A DNA stretch of 64,000 bases from Ecytonucleospora hepatopenaei (taxonomy: Eukaryota > Microsporidia > Enterocytozoonidae). Made by a program: the position numbers and the translations under genes. The notes beneath the pieces were generated by a model that saw nothing but the letters and a program-made list of their open reading frames with translations, ran no database searches and was not told where the DNA came from. Numbering within the stretch: position 1 is the stretch's first letter; each line of letters opens with the position of its first letter. The stretch is from contig JAPMUG010000006.1 in the NCBI GenBank assembly GCA_026692725.1, forward strand, positions 124,001-188,000, written 5' to 3'. This document shows, piece after piece, positions 42,101 through 51,266 of this stretch.

Positions 42101-42599
42101 CTTCTTTTCTTTCATTAATTACTTTTATTTTTCTTGTCAAAATAACATAGTTTTTTGGTTGTGTATAACCACATATTTGGGTACTTTTAATCTTTTTTAC
42201 ACCTTCTTCAAAAATATTCTCAGATGTACAGTCTTCAGGTTTCTGTGTTTGTGTTAATAAGTTTTCTATGTTATTTTTTCCTTCTGTATAAACAGCAACT
42301 TTAACTTCAGCATATTTTTCACCAAATTTAACCAAATCAGAAACTCTTCTAGCCAAGCTTATCGTTTTTAAATTAGCACAAAAAGCAAATCCCAGCGCAG
42401 AAGCAACAGAAGATTTTCCTGCACCATTAGGTGCAGCAATAAGGTTTAATTTACTGCCAAAATAAAATTCTTGCTCCTCAAATGTTTTAAAATTTCTAAC
42501 ATAAAGCCACATTACATTTCCATGTTTAAATTCTTCATTCTCAATTTTATTGGGATCAAACTCAAAATTTGTATTACATGTATTTTTAATGGTTTTCAT
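39117..42599 (-). CDS. SMC5: SMC5, subunit of the SMC5/6 complex
   Basis: The 1160-residue SMC ATPase has a Walker A (APNGAGKSS, residues 56-64), long coiled-coil arms around a central hinge (about 500-680), and a C-terminal signature CSGGEMSISIILF followed by FRLVDEINQGMD, the Walker B segment characteristic of SMC5 rather than SMC1-4 or SMC6. FIITPKLL near the end is also an SMC5 trait. Length is normal (yeast 1093). The complex acts in recombination and replication-fork repair, as does MUS81 in this window. SMC3 lies directly upstream in the same orientation. Confidence 0.92.
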   Translation of the reverse strand: MKTIKNTCNTNFEFDPNKIENEEFKHGNVMWLYVRNFKTFEEQEFYFGSKLNLIAAPNGAGKSSVASALGFAFCANLKTISLARRVSDLVKFGEKYAEVKVAVYTEGKNNIENLLTQTQKPEDCTSENIFEEGVKKIKSTQICGYTQPKNYVILTRKIKVINERKEEEEYYKNNEKFDGLKNYKNFVLNHLCIDVNKLTNFLGQEKVSEFARLKPEELFEHVFKGHLISHGGKKLQMDECINRYKTNICKKEAIVLELNEKSQMENNLYNKKSKLYKEIEKINKMEDFEKQKMVLTYKKELLDKKEVDNHILMEEKYIKSYELEFKKLLKDINDCNDLKKELEEDTEYKNSKTVCDKIIEENLKIKQIKNKVCMLINDIKNKKEEISIKEKENIKIKEENKKALKNKQILKEKVYSYLEKFAEFSGVKTSNLFCEIKSNLDKNLDEKDYTENISDFKRLRNLSLTKFETQNFNGEEIERLKTKAHKLQMDIENIERFRMELNDRKGRRFELLKKFHYDTYKALMLLKENPMYKSLYYEPLFLNIEIEEGYNSEIEALLSFQSLSSFLVKSSEDMFKLTTLLKDQKKLAVNFIVLDFLDAEGNICRKDSTQYIEKQQDIRAASDLIYVDEVYKTFLNLFYNFNKIPVVRNTNLDENYVFSKYSFVKKMIINKYIVESKGNKYNSDKIIKIDRLISQNIFSDRNSNLSKNLEGKLKKLKILKELREKVNLDMKKAMVEKAEKEKEFEKDKSKVSDIKMMFYNLQRFLGDFYTNSKQRQLLEIDYALLPKYEQMLLAEVATLNDIKLHTLNYERINSVENELINVQRKLQQSESDQIRKKEFLKESTNKLNVWREKSKMHENKMKQIEHAYDEQVRRNRKRATLTGNHTAKTSQQIIEETSKNNISVNICKEEVSTSQGQTFNWKKEVENCKYDSPYDIAVQINLLDTKIQQILPNINEKAKSQLIDAENRYKGTNAEKQKLKEEYNKITKNIHSIKNSIERSIQINLQNINEKFNTLLSACGFSGEVHLFEKDSKRNETNKNEENKVNAINDENTSKNEEDMQFSLYLYVKFKGKEMQRLKKELCSGGEMSISIILFILALQDENSSFRLVDEINQGMDKENEEKVFKLLNKMNGQFFIITPKLLDVFEYPENTKAHILYTI

Positions 42600-42718
42600 T
42601 TCTAATATTTAATATTTTTTACTAATTTCTACTGTAAAATATTTAAAAATAGTTATAAAATAAAATATGTAAATTTTAAAGTAAGTTTTATATAGGTGGG
42701 TATAAAAATAAATTTACT

Positions 42719-45505
42719 TTATAAATTTAAAAAAGCATCTGCCTGTGTTATTTCTTTTATAATACTTTCTTTGCTTTCCAAAAGTTCCACTCCGATAAAG
42801 TTGTTATTTTCAATTAAACTTTCTTTTTTAAATGAGCTAATTATTGCCTGAGATTCCATTTGATTAAGAAATTCATGTATTTTCTTACAATGCATTGGAT
42901 CCAAATTTGAGTCAAATTCATCCAAAATTAAAAAAGATTCATTATAAATTAATTGAATAGATAACAAAATACACATACCAAACATTGTTTTTTGACCACC
43001 ACTCAATGCACTTATATGTGTTTGCTCGTCATTTAACACAAAAAGAATATTTTTTAAGTCATTTATGTTTTTTCTCTTAGATGTGTTGCTTTTATTTTCT
43101 CTAATCTCTTTATTCTCTAATTCTGATGTTTCATTTAAAACAAGATGACCATTCAAACCCGTGAGCATCTTAAAAATTTCATTAAATTTTAACGCGAGTT
43201 TAGTAAAAACTTCCTTTATCTTGCTAGTTTTTATTTCTTCTAGATATTCAACGTAACTATAAATTATTTCTTTATCATGCAAAAGTTCATTTAACCCATC
43301 CTTAACATTTTCAATATCTAACATTTTATCAGCACCTTTTATGTTAAAATTAAACATCGAATATGACTTGATATCTACCAAAATTCTCTTTAATTCCATG
43401 TTTAATTTATTTGGATCACTTAACTTTTTAATGTTTTTAAAAGAGACTATCCCCATCTCCTTCATAATCTTTCCTCTTTTCTCTAACAATATGTTTTTTC
43501 TTCCCACCTCTTCAATATTAGAATTTCCTTCATCACTAAACAGCATTTTAATAAGTTTGGTTTCTTCTTCTTTCTTGGCCAGTAAATTCTTTTCAATTTC
43601 TTCAAGCTTTTTTGTCATTTGATGTATAACTAAATAATTGTTGTTTTGCAATTTTGTTAACTCGATATTTATTCGCTGTAAATTGCTCTTTAAACACATT
43701 AAATTTTTGTTTAAATTCATAAGATCCATTTCCTCAGTTTTTACGGGATTTAATTTTATCGTTTTGTTTTTATGCAACTCAATTTTAAATTCCAAAAACT
43801 TTAAATACGCCAATTTGCTTGTTTGATCAAGTTCCAGGTCCAAATACACAGTGTCTTGGTTTAATTTCTTTAATAAAGAGTTTAAGTATTTAAGCTTGTT
43901 TTTACATGTAATAATTTCTAACATCGTGTCGTTTTTAGTGTCAAAACCACCAGTAATAGACCCTTTAATATTAACTAAATCACCATCTGATGTGACAACA
44001 TTTACATCATACTTTTTGCTTAAATTTATTGCTTTATTTATAGTTTCACTGAAAACATGTCCTTTGCATAAAAAAGAAACCAATTCAGGATATTTTGAAG
44101 CAACCTTGTCTTCTAAATATGTTAAAACATTAGATTTAATGATAGGCCTGTGATTTTTTATTATTGTTTCTAAATCAATAAAAGTACATCTTGCTTTACT
44201 AGAAATTTTTTTAATGCATAACTCTGCAATATTTTTATTTTCAACAAGAATGTAACTTAGAGCAGATTTTCCAACAGCCTCGAAAGCCTTTAAATATTTT
44301 TCTTCTACATTTATCAAATCATAAACAATTCCTATTACACCTTCAATATCCTTAATTTGATCATAAACATTAAACTGTTGATTGCCAACATATAACAATC
44401 TGTTTTTCAATGTTTCTTGCTTTTTTGTTATTTCTTGTATTTCTGTTTTAACTTCATTTATGTTTTGAAAATGTTGTTTTCTGTTTTTTATGTCTTTTGT
44501 ACTTTTTTTCAATTCTTTCTGTTTTTCCAGCAATTCATTTAAATCTTCCTTTTGTGTTCCACTGGCGTTGAAATACTTAAGGGCTTGTATTAAAATTGTT
44601 TTTTGATGAATTTTTGTTTCATTTTCAAAAATACTTTTTTCTGCTTCTTTTTTATCATGTACAAGTTTTTCATATTTGGTTTCAATTTCTTTATAATCGC
44701 AATTTTTATTTTGTGTGGTTGTACTTTTCAAAATAAAATTTAACTTTTGTTTTTCTTTAAACAAATTCATTAGCTCTTTTCTAGTCTCTTCCAATTTTAC
44801 TTCAGCAAGTAAGTTTTCTTCTCCTTGTATAGTTTTATCATAATTCAGTCCCATTTTTTCAATTTCCTCATTTAACACTGCTATCTCATGAATTCTTAAC
44901 TTATGCACAATTTCTTTTCTTTTGTCATCAAGTTTTTTAAATTCTTTGAATTTATTGGCATACTCATTATATTTTATTCTCTTATAATCTAATTTCTCTA
45001 ACATTAGTTCAATTTCATTTGTGTTAATTGTTCTTAGCATTTCATTTTTTGTCGATTCAAATGCAGTTGCACCTGAAATATCACTTATAATTTCTTCAAC
45101 ATTTTCAATGTGTAAAAAATTCTGATCAACAAAATTGTATTTAACTTGATTGCAAATAATATGCTTCATTTCCGATGGTGAAATAGGTTTTGAATTTATA
45201 AAGTATGATACTTCATTGTTAAAATTAAAAGACTTTTTAAGAAAAATCTTACTTGCATCATAATTTATGCTTTTACAAGAATTATCCAATTCAACTTCTA
45301 TAAAAGAATCCTCTTCGTTCCTATTAAAATGTACGTTTTTTTCACCTGCAAATTTTTCATGCATAAAAACAGAAAAAATAGCAGAAAGGAAGTTTGACTT
45401 TCCTGAACCATTTTTACCGGTTATGATGTTTTTGTTTTTAAAAGCAACCTTGTTATACTTCTTAAAAGATTTGTAATTTTTTATAGCCACAGATAAAATT
45501 TTCAT
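42719..45505 (-). CDS. SMC3: Cohesin subunit SMC3
   Basis: The 928-residue SMC ATPase is shorter than yeast SMC3 (1230). Walker A is GKNGSGKSN (30-38). The hinge near 380-500 contains FEAVGKSALSYILVEN and VNIKGSITGGFD. The C-terminal head carries ALSGGQKTMFGM and FLILDEFDSNLDPMHCKKI. The last residues EITQADAFLNL correspond to the I-ITAE-AKDF end of SMC3. KEFKKLDDKRKEIVHKL also fits SMC3. The coiled-coil arms appear shortened by roughly a quarter. CCC precedes the start by 12 bases. Confidence 0.85.
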   Translation of the reverse strand: MKILSVAIKNYKSFKKYNKVAFKNKNIITGKNGSGKSNFLSAIFSVFMHEKFAGEKNVHFNRNEEDSFIEVELDNSCKSINYDASKIFLKKSFNFNNEVSYFINSKPISPSEMKHIICNQVKYNFVDQNFLHIENVEEIISDISGATAFESTKNEMLRTINTNEIELMLEKLDYKRIKYNEYANKFKEFKKLDDKRKEIVHKLRIHEIAVLNEEIEKMGLNYDKTIQGEENLLAEVKLEETRKELMNLFKEKQKLNFILKSTTTQNKNCDYKEIETKYEKLVHDKKEAEKSIFENETKIHQKTILIQALKYFNASGTQKEDLNELLEKQKELKKSTKDIKNRKQHFQNINEVKTEIQEITKKQETLKNRLLYVGNQQFNVYDQIKDIEGVIGIVYDLINVEEKYLKAFEAVGKSALSYILVENKNIAELCIKKISSKARCTFIDLETIIKNHRPIIKSNVLTYLEDKVASKYPELVSFLCKGHVFSETINKAINLSKKYDVNVVTSDGDLVNIKGSITGGFDTKNDTMLEIITCKNKLKYLNSLLKKLNQDTVYLDLELDQTSKLAYLKFLEFKIELHKNKTIKLNPVKTEEMDLMNLNKNLMCLKSNLQRINIELTKLQNNNYLVIHQMTKKLEEIEKNLLAKKEEETKLIKMLFSDEGNSNIEEVGRKNILLEKRGKIMKEMGIVSFKNIKKLSDPNKLNMELKRILVDIKSYSMFNFNIKGADKMLDIENVKDGLNELLHDKEIIYSYVEYLEEIKTSKIKEVFTKLALKFNEIFKMLTGLNGHLVLNETSELENKEIRENKSNTSKRKNINDLKNILFVLNDEQTHISALSGGQKTMFGMCILLSIQLIYNESFLILDEFDSNLDPMHCKKIHEFLNQMESQAIISSFKKESLIENNNFIGVELLESKESIIKEITQADAFLNL

Positions 45506-45667
45506 ATTTTTATTTTAGGGTTGGAAATTTGTTTGTTAAAAAACCTTAATTATTATAAAAGTTATTTAATTAAGGTTAAATTTATTTTAAAAATAATTTT
45601 AATCGATTTTTACAATAAAATGTTTATTTGTTTTATAAAAAATTAAATTTTATGTACTAGAGTTTAT

Positions 45668-46216
45668 TTAATGTAATATCTGCTCTTTATTATCAATTGG
45701 CTCTATTACACCTTTGTTTTTAGAAGTCACTCTTGTAAATGAAAATAGCTGTGACTTATCGTAGGTGGAACATTTTACAGATCTCAACAAAAACCTGTTT
45801 ATTTTTTCGTCTTTTTTATCTACTGAAAGGCAATTCCCACTCTTTTTATTTTTAAAGACGAACAATGTCCTATTTTGATTTGGATAAACTAACCACTGGC
45901 TTTTTGAAGGGTCCAAACATGCACCAACTTTGTAAGTATTACTTGCCTGGCTGTCATATTCACACAAATACTTTCCTGCTAAATTAATAAACACTTGGTT
46001 TTCAAACTCTACATTTTTTCCTTTTATAACTTCCAATGGTAAAGTATTGTAAGATTCGTTGTTAAAAACAGTAGTTTCTGGTGCCATGTAAACTTCATCC
46101 CCTAAACGAACAAGTGTATATTGGTCATGTAAGGTGCTGTTTACTAAAAGTTCTCCAAAATTGTAAATTGGATATTGTGCGGTTCTAACTGCATTTAAAA
46201 AAACGTTTATAAACAT
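45668..46216 (-). CDS. Ricin-B-type beta-trefoil protein
   Basis: The 182-residue product resembles the R-type lectin fold: a KSQWLVYPN segment (QxW-like), KKSGNCLSVDKKD and SQLFSFT mark trefoil repeats, and paired Cys occur (YLCEYD, GACLDP, GNCLSV, VKCSTY). There is a weakly hydrophobic N-terminus. Microsporidia commonly encode secreted proteins of this fold, which are thought to bind glycans on host or spore surfaces. It is a lectin-like fold only; no enzymatic toxin domain is present. Confidence 0.6.
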   Translation of the reverse strand: MFINVFLNAVRTAQYPIYNFGELLVNSTLHDQYTLVRLGDEVYMAPETTVFNNESYNTLPLEVIKGKNVEFENQVFINLAGKYLCEYDSQASNTYKVGACLDPSKSQWLVYPNQNRTLFVFKNKKSGNCLSVDKKDEKINRFLLRSVKCSTYDKSQLFSFTRVTSKNKGVIEPIDNKEQILH

Positions 46217-46472
46217 TGTTGTTTACATTTAAAATTGTTTTATTTTTAAAACATATTTGTTTGACATTGTTTATGCGTAATATATTTCAAGATGAGTGTA
46301 TTACGATATTAATTTTATTTAACACATACTTTAAAAAAGAACCAATTTAAAAATAAAATACAAAATTTAAAAACTTTTGTTACCTTTTAAAAAATTAATT
46401 AAATATTAGATTATATACCCCTTTAAAATCATTTGCTGATAAATAAAATATGTAAAACTTAAGGGTTACATC

Positions 46473-47771
46473 ATGAGGAGGAGAGCTACTTTTGATGAAA
46501 GCAGAAATGAGCATTTCGTTTTACCACCAGTGAATATTAGAGACTATTATTGGACAGAGGAAGATTCTGATATAATAGATTCATTTAGAAAAGAAAGAGA
46601 AAGAGAAATATATGGCATTTATCAAGAAATGTCACACAAAAACGTGTATAACTCAGTGGATGAGTTTTTAGATGATGAAAAAGATCAGGTTGAAAATATT
46701 TTTATTCAAACTAAAAAAGAAAATAAAAATAAAGAAATTGTTAATGAAACAAAGAACAATCCTGTTGTTTTAGAAACTAAAAGCAATGATTTAGTTAATA
46801 AAAAGACACAAAAACAGACAAACAAAGAAGAACAGCCTGGAATAAAAACGATAAAACACGATTTTTTTGAAATAGAGTTGGAAAAAAGTGTTTCTCAAAA
46901 ATATGAGGAAGAACTTGAAAATAGAGAAGCAGATGATGCTATAAAAAGAGCAGCACTTGCAATTAAAAAAGAAGAAAATGAAAAAATACAAAAAACCAAT
47001 AAAAATGCACCTAATACTAAAAATTTAAAAAGTTCTGAAATGACCCATGGAAAGCTTATGGAAGAATTAACAGAAGTATTTAAAAAGAAATTTAATACAA
47101 ATAACACTAAACTGCATAAAAATAAAGACACAATAAATGGTCCTGTAGACAATAATAAAATAAACAAAACAAAAGAAACTAACATCAAAGTGTATAATGA
47201 TATAGCAAAATTTGATAACAAAAACAATACAGGTATAGTAGATTCTAATATTAATTTTGAACAAGAAGGTCTAATTGAATTTCAAGACAAAATGGATATT
47301 TGTTTTGATCCCCAGCTGCCACAAACTGTTCCATTTATTCAATTAAAAAACAACGAAGAATACACAAAAGAAGATTCATTTGAAAATACACCAAAAGAGA
47401 CAGAGGAAACACAAAAAGAAAAAACCGATGATATACAAAATGATAAAAAAAATATTGCTAATGATAAAAAACTTAACATAAACACGTTAAATAAGGAAGT
47501 AGAAAGACATAAAATTATGCCAAATTCTTTAGTGAGTGAAAGAATATCACAATTTAATAAGTTAATATTAAATGATAATGAAAATATACAGAAACGGAAG
47601 AAGAAAAGTTTGCCAAAAAGAATAGGCCATGGAATAATAAAGTCATTTCAGTCATTTTTTAGTGCAGAAAAAGAAGGACGGACTACTCATACCAAAAAAC
47701 GGATTGTACAAAGGGTGAACTGTTTTAAGTTTAATGACAATCCATTTGTTAAATTTGATAAGGCATATTAA
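46473..47771 (+). CDS. Charged low-complexity protein, family unknown
   Basis: The 432-residue protein has a short ordered N-terminus (LPPVNIRDYYWTEEDSDIID), a long Lys/Glu/Asn-rich disordered middle with a probable coiled coil (about 135-200), and a basic C-terminus (RKKKSLPKRIGHGIIKSFQS) ending in KFNDNPFVKFDKAY. AAGGG lies about eight bases before the start. There is no membrane segment. It could be a nuclear or scaffold protein; function is unknown. Confidence 0.7.
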   Translation: MRRRATFDESRNEHFVLPPVNIRDYYWTEEDSDIIDSFRKEREREIYGIYQEMSHKNVYNSVDEFLDDEKDQVENIFIQTKKENKNKEIVNETKNNPVVLETKSNDLVNKKTQKQTNKEEQPGIKTIKHDFFEIELEKSVSQKYEEELENREADDAIKRAALAIKKEENEKIQKTNKNAPNTKNLKSSEMTHGKLMEELTEVFKKKFNTNNTKLHKNKDTINGPVDNNKINKTKETNIKVYNDIAKFDNKNNTGIVDSNINFEQEGLIEFQDKMDICFDPQLPQTVPFIQLKNNEEYTKEDSFENTPKETEETQKEKTDDIQNDKKNIANDKKLNINTLNKEVERHKIMPNSLVSERISQFNKLILNDNENIQKRKKKSLPKRIGHGIIKSFQSFFSAEKEGRTTHTKKRIVQRVNCFKFNDNPFVKFDKAY

Positions 47772-47894
47772 AATAAATTAAAATAAAATAACATTTTCTA
47801 AATATGTCTAAACATATTTAATTATCTTTTGTATATTTAAATTTATTAAATTGTATGTTATAAACTTAAAACAAATAAATATTAAAATAAAAAT

Positions 47895-48005
47895 ATGCTC
47901 TGTTTTACACGTTTATTGTTTATTTTAACTTTATTATTTATATTTAACCTTATTTATAGTAATATTATAGCAATATTATATAAAAGTATGCAAATTATAC
48001 TATAA
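47895..48005 (+). CDS. Possible 36-residue membrane peptide
   Basis: A short frame with one hydrophobic helix (LLFILTLLFIFNLIYS) and few other features. It could be chance in AT-rich DNA, where hydrophobic codons dominate. Confidence 0.15.
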   Translation: MLCFTRLLFILTLLFIFNLIYSNIIAILYKSMQIIL

Positions 48006-48020
48006 TTAATTTGTATAACT

Positions 48021-48206
48021 TTAAAATTCCCTTAGTAAGTCAGATATGTTTTTAGAATTAGAGTGTTTTAAGTTTATTTTATTTGAATTTTTAAGAGATT
48101 CGACCAGTTTGTTGTGTTTATTTCCTAAAAATTTATCCTTAAGACTTGGAAAGTTGTTAGTCATTAAATATCCCAAACTATACACACTTTTTACAAACCA
48201 CAGCAT
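48021..48206 (-). CDS. Possible 61-residue protein, unknown
   Basis: The frame begins LWFVKSVYSLGYLMTNNF and continues with a polar Lys/Asn/Ser-rich part ending ISDLLREF. The even amino-acid mix is more gene-like than the surrounding spacer. There is no recognisable domain. Confidence 0.3.
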   Translation of the reverse strand: MLWFVKSVYSLGYLMTNNFPSLKDKFLGNKHNKLVESLKNSNKINLKHSNSKNISDLLREF

Positions 48207-48524
48207 AAATTAGCGTATCAAAATGAATTTGAAGAAATTTTAAAACAAGTTGTTTTATTTTAAATGTCACTACTGATGCAAATATGTTACAATTTTATAA
48301 AGTTATAATAAAAAAATATATATAGGAATATCTCAATAAGTAAAAATATAATTTACAACATTATAAAAGGAAAGTTTATTAAATAACCTTTTTAACAAAT
48401 AAAAAACAAATTGTATGAATAAAATATTATTACAAATAATTTATACAATTGTAAATACAATTTTAATATTTGTAAATTAATTTTTTTAATTTAAAATAAA
48501 TTAAATTATCCCTTATTTAAAAGA
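48207..48524. other. AT-rich spacer
   Basis: No gene is recognised. CCC at 48510-48512 lies 12 bases before the ATG of the next gene. Confidence 0.5.
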
Positions 48525-49544
48525 ATGTTTATATTAAATACTTTAAATTTGTTTAGTAAAGTAAAAACAGCAAATGACGTGGTCAACAATAAAGAAACAA
48601 TTTCTTTACCAAAAAATACAAAAATAAATGTAAACATGTCCTATAATCATGTATCAAATAGATTGTGGCCAAAAGCATTGCTTGGTTATTGTTTTGAACT
48701 GTATGATACTAATGATAAGCTTATGAATGTTTTTACAACAAATTGCAATGGTTCATTTATAGTTGGAAAAGATCAAATTATCATAAAAGATGACAAGCAT
48801 TATAAACTTACTGAGGATTTGAAAGTAAACATAGAAACAGCAAATTTACAGTTAAATGACAAAAGTAACCCATGGAAATTTGCAAGAATTCTTTTTAATG
48901 AAATTAAATTGAATGCTCCAATTTCAAATAGTAAGTTTTTACATCAACTTGAACTTCTATTTTTTGATACAGCAGATAACAAAGTAAAGATTAACAAAAA
49001 TCACATAACATTTGACAAAGATGACATGACCAAATTTGAAGTTGTAAGATTTGATCCAAACTCAAAAGCTGCGACAATATTTAAAATAGATTTGGATAAA
49101 ACAAGTATTGAATATGAGAATGAATTTAATATGATGCCTAAAAATTATTACGTTATAAATTATGACATGATTCAGAAAATAAACACAGATGAAGAAATAC
49201 ATAAAATAAACAAACACGAAGAAACCATTACACTTACACTTACTGATGATAGAACAGTTGCAATAGCAGGAAATGCAGCAACCATGGAATTGCAGCCATC
49301 TCCCGATACACAATTAAAAACGGATGCAGCTGAATCAACTATGTTAAAGGATACAGAAAAACAAGATGGTTTACAAACAAAAGAAAGTACATCAACTGAA
49401 AAGAAAAAGATGGGAACAGGAATGAAGGTGTTTGTTGGAATATGTGTTGTTTTGTTGCTTTTCGGTGCATTGGCTATTGGATTTGTTCTTTACAAAAAAC
49501 GACAGACTAAAAAACATCAGGAAATTTATTCACCAGTTCCTTAA
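48525..49544 (+). CDS. Type I membrane protein, family unknown
   Basis: The 339-residue product has a weak N-terminal hydrophobic segment, an ectodomain of about 280 residues, a Thr/Ser/Lys-rich stalk (about 270-297), one strong membrane helix (VFVGICVVLLLFGALAIGFV, about 300-320) and a basic cytosolic tail. The ectodomain has FELYDTNDKLMNVF, which resembles FSIYYSNDKHFQTF in the product at 54244-55314, and both contain a later NYYV/NYFV segment. The two may be distant paralogues. It is a likely surface protein. Confidence 0.7.
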   Translation: MFILNTLNLFSKVKTANDVVNNKETISLPKNTKINVNMSYNHVSNRLWPKALLGYCFELYDTNDKLMNVFTTNCNGSFIVGKDQIIIKDDKHYKLTEDLKVNIETANLQLNDKSNPWKFARILFNEIKLNAPISNSKFLHQLELLFFDTADNKVKINKNHITFDKDDMTKFEVVRFDPNSKAATIFKIDLDKTSIEYENEFNMMPKNYYVINYDMIQKINTDEEIHKINKHEETITLTLTDDRTVAIAGNAATMELQPSPDTQLKTDAAESTMLKDTEKQDGLQTKESTSTEKKKMGTGMKVFVGICVVLLLFGALAIGFVLYKKRQTKKHQEIYSPVP

Positions 49545-49674
49545 GAATTTAAGTTAATGAAAAATAAACTTAATATTGAATATCTCAAGACTATGAATAA
49601 ATTAATAAAGAAAATTCATAATATTTATAAGTGTTTAAAAATATAATATTTCATATAAATTTATTGTTAATATC

Positions 49675-50313
49675 TTAATCAATAATTTGTGTTTCAGTAT
49701 ATTTATATGTTATAGGTCCTTTATGCACTGCACTTGTGTGTGGATTTGTTGGTACATTTAGATGACCATTCTCCACCAGTGGTAATTCCTTACTAGTTGA
49801 TATGGTACGTATAACCATTTCATCTGCATTTAATGCATCTGCTAATTCTTTTCTCGTTGCATTTATGTGATTTAATGCAAGAAGCTGGTGGGCTTTAAAT
49901 GGAATTGACGCAGGTGTAAAAACAGCAACGCTTACTGGTTGTTTATATTCATAATGGACTTCATGTTTTGTATGCTCTGATAAATGTTTATTGAGTTTCT
50001 TTTGTTTGTGGGTAAGTGCGTGGAGCTGGTCTGCAATCTTTTTTGCTTTTGCTTCCGATGCTTTGATTTCTGCATCTGCCTGTTCATCCTTGAGCTTTTC
50101 AATGGCAAGTACTTGCTTGGCAGCGTCGTCCCTCATTCTGTTGTATTCCTCTGTTCCTTCTGGTGGTGCATTGCTTTCTTCAGAAACACTCTGGTCAGAA
50201 GGAGGTAGTTTTTTTCCTGTTTTTTGGTAGTTTTTCTGACATGTTGGACAATCATCAGAAAATAAATTTGGTGGATTGAATCCTAAAATACTTAATAAAT
50301 GTAAATACATCAT
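49675..50313 (-). CDS. Secreted coiled-coil protein, unknown
   Basis: The 212-residue protein starts with a short hydrophobic leader (MMYLHLLSILGF) and a CPTCQ motif, followed by a Pro/Ser/Glu-rich segment, an Ala/Lys/Glu-rich coiled coil (about 65-115) with many His residues, and a less charged C-terminal part. The gene is markedly less AT-rich than its surroundings, which suggests high expression or strong constraint. The composition would suit a structural spore or polar-tube protein; this is inference only. Confidence 0.65.
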   Translation of the reverse strand: MMYLHLLSILGFNPPNLFSDDCPTCQKNYQKTGKKLPPSDQSVSEESNAPPEGTEEYNRMRDDAAKQVLAIEKLKDEQADAEIKASEAKAKKIADQLHALTHKQKKLNKHLSEHTKHEVHYEYKQPVSVAVFTPASIPFKAHQLLALNHINATRKELADALNADEMVIRTISTSKELPLVENGHLNVPTNPHTSAVHKGPITYKYTETQIID

Positions 50314-50480
50314 AAAAATGCGGTAGGAAATAATTTATTTTTATGTTACATTTATGTTTCAAGAAATATTATGGTAATATGTTGGGTTATTTTTTTGATA
50401 TTATACTGACAGGAAAAAATAAAATATTTTATAAAAAAAGTAGTTTAATATTAACAATATGCCAATAAATTGTAATTTAA

Positions 50481-50783
50481 TTAATCACTGTGTTTTAAAA
50501 AATGCAAAATATCTTTTTCTGTTGCTTTATGTGTAACTATTAACGGTTTAAAAGGATCGGAAATAGCACTTGCCGTGTTTTTGTCGTTAAAAAGCTCATT
50601 TTCTCTTATTAAAGAATCATTATCCATTGTTACAGGTTGGTTTAAAACTTCAATCATCCTTTTTTTATACCTATCTCTATCCATTGCTCCCCTTCCCATA
50701 AATCTATTTTTATATTCACTGTTTATTTTTTCTGGATTTTCTTTACAGTCTATAAAATGTGTAAGTAAACTTATAAAAATCAT
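50481..50783 (-). CDS. Small secreted protein, unknown
   Basis: The 100-residue product has a short hydrophobic leader (IFISLLTHFIDC) followed by a charged, probably helical domain (DRDRYKKRMIEVLNQ, ATEKDILHFLKHS). No family is recognised. It is part of a run of small secreted or membrane genes between 45.6 and 55.3 kb. Confidence 0.55.
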   Translation of the reverse strand: MIFISLLTHFIDCKENPEKINSEYKNRFMGRGAMDRDRYKKRMIEVLNQPVTMDNDSLIRENELFNDKNTASAISDPFKPLIVTHKATEKDILHFLKHSD

Positions 50784-51024
50784 TATTGCTATATTGCAAA
50801 ATATTGTGTTGTTTTAAAACAAAGAATGAAACAAACACATCAAACAATAATCATATAATAACATAATATGTGAAACTATAAGTTAATAAATAAAAACAAA
50901 TTATTATAATATTTTATTAATAAATTACATTTTACTTTTTTATTGAAATATATTTGTATTGTATTCTATTATATTAAATATATTTGTATTTTAATTTTTT
51001 ATTGAAATATATTTGAATTTTATT

Positions 51025-51174
51025 TTATTTTTTATTAGGTGGTGTAACTTTATATCCTTCCTGTATTAAATGGTTCATCATTATTCTGTCTTCTATCTTT
51101 AACAATTCTTTAAAGTTATTCAACTTGCTCTGGTTTGGATTTGCACTAAATACAATGTTTAAAAAAAGTAACAT
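51025..51174 (-). CDS. 49-residue secreted-type peptide
   Basis: The minus-strand frame encodes a leader (MLLFLNIVFSANPN) resembling a signal peptide cleaved after Ala, followed by a short helical charged part (LNNFKELLKIEDRIMMNHLI) and a basic tail. It lies between another small secreted-type gene and SAR1. Codon use is coding-like. Function is unknown. Confidence 0.4.
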   Translation of the reverse strand: MLLFLNIVFSANPNQSKLNNFKELLKIEDRIMMNHLIQEGYKVTPPNKK

Positions 51175-51266
51175 TATGTAAACAAAATAAAAAAATAAAT
51201 TCAAAATCTAAAACAAGTTATATCCTTTATTTATTAGTAACCAATATTATATATAAAATATAAAAC

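Noticed and set aside
45668..46216. Toxin gene based on ricin-B similarity
   Set aside because: Only a lectin-type trefoil is present. There is no catalytic toxin domain, and such folds are common in non-toxic secreted proteins.
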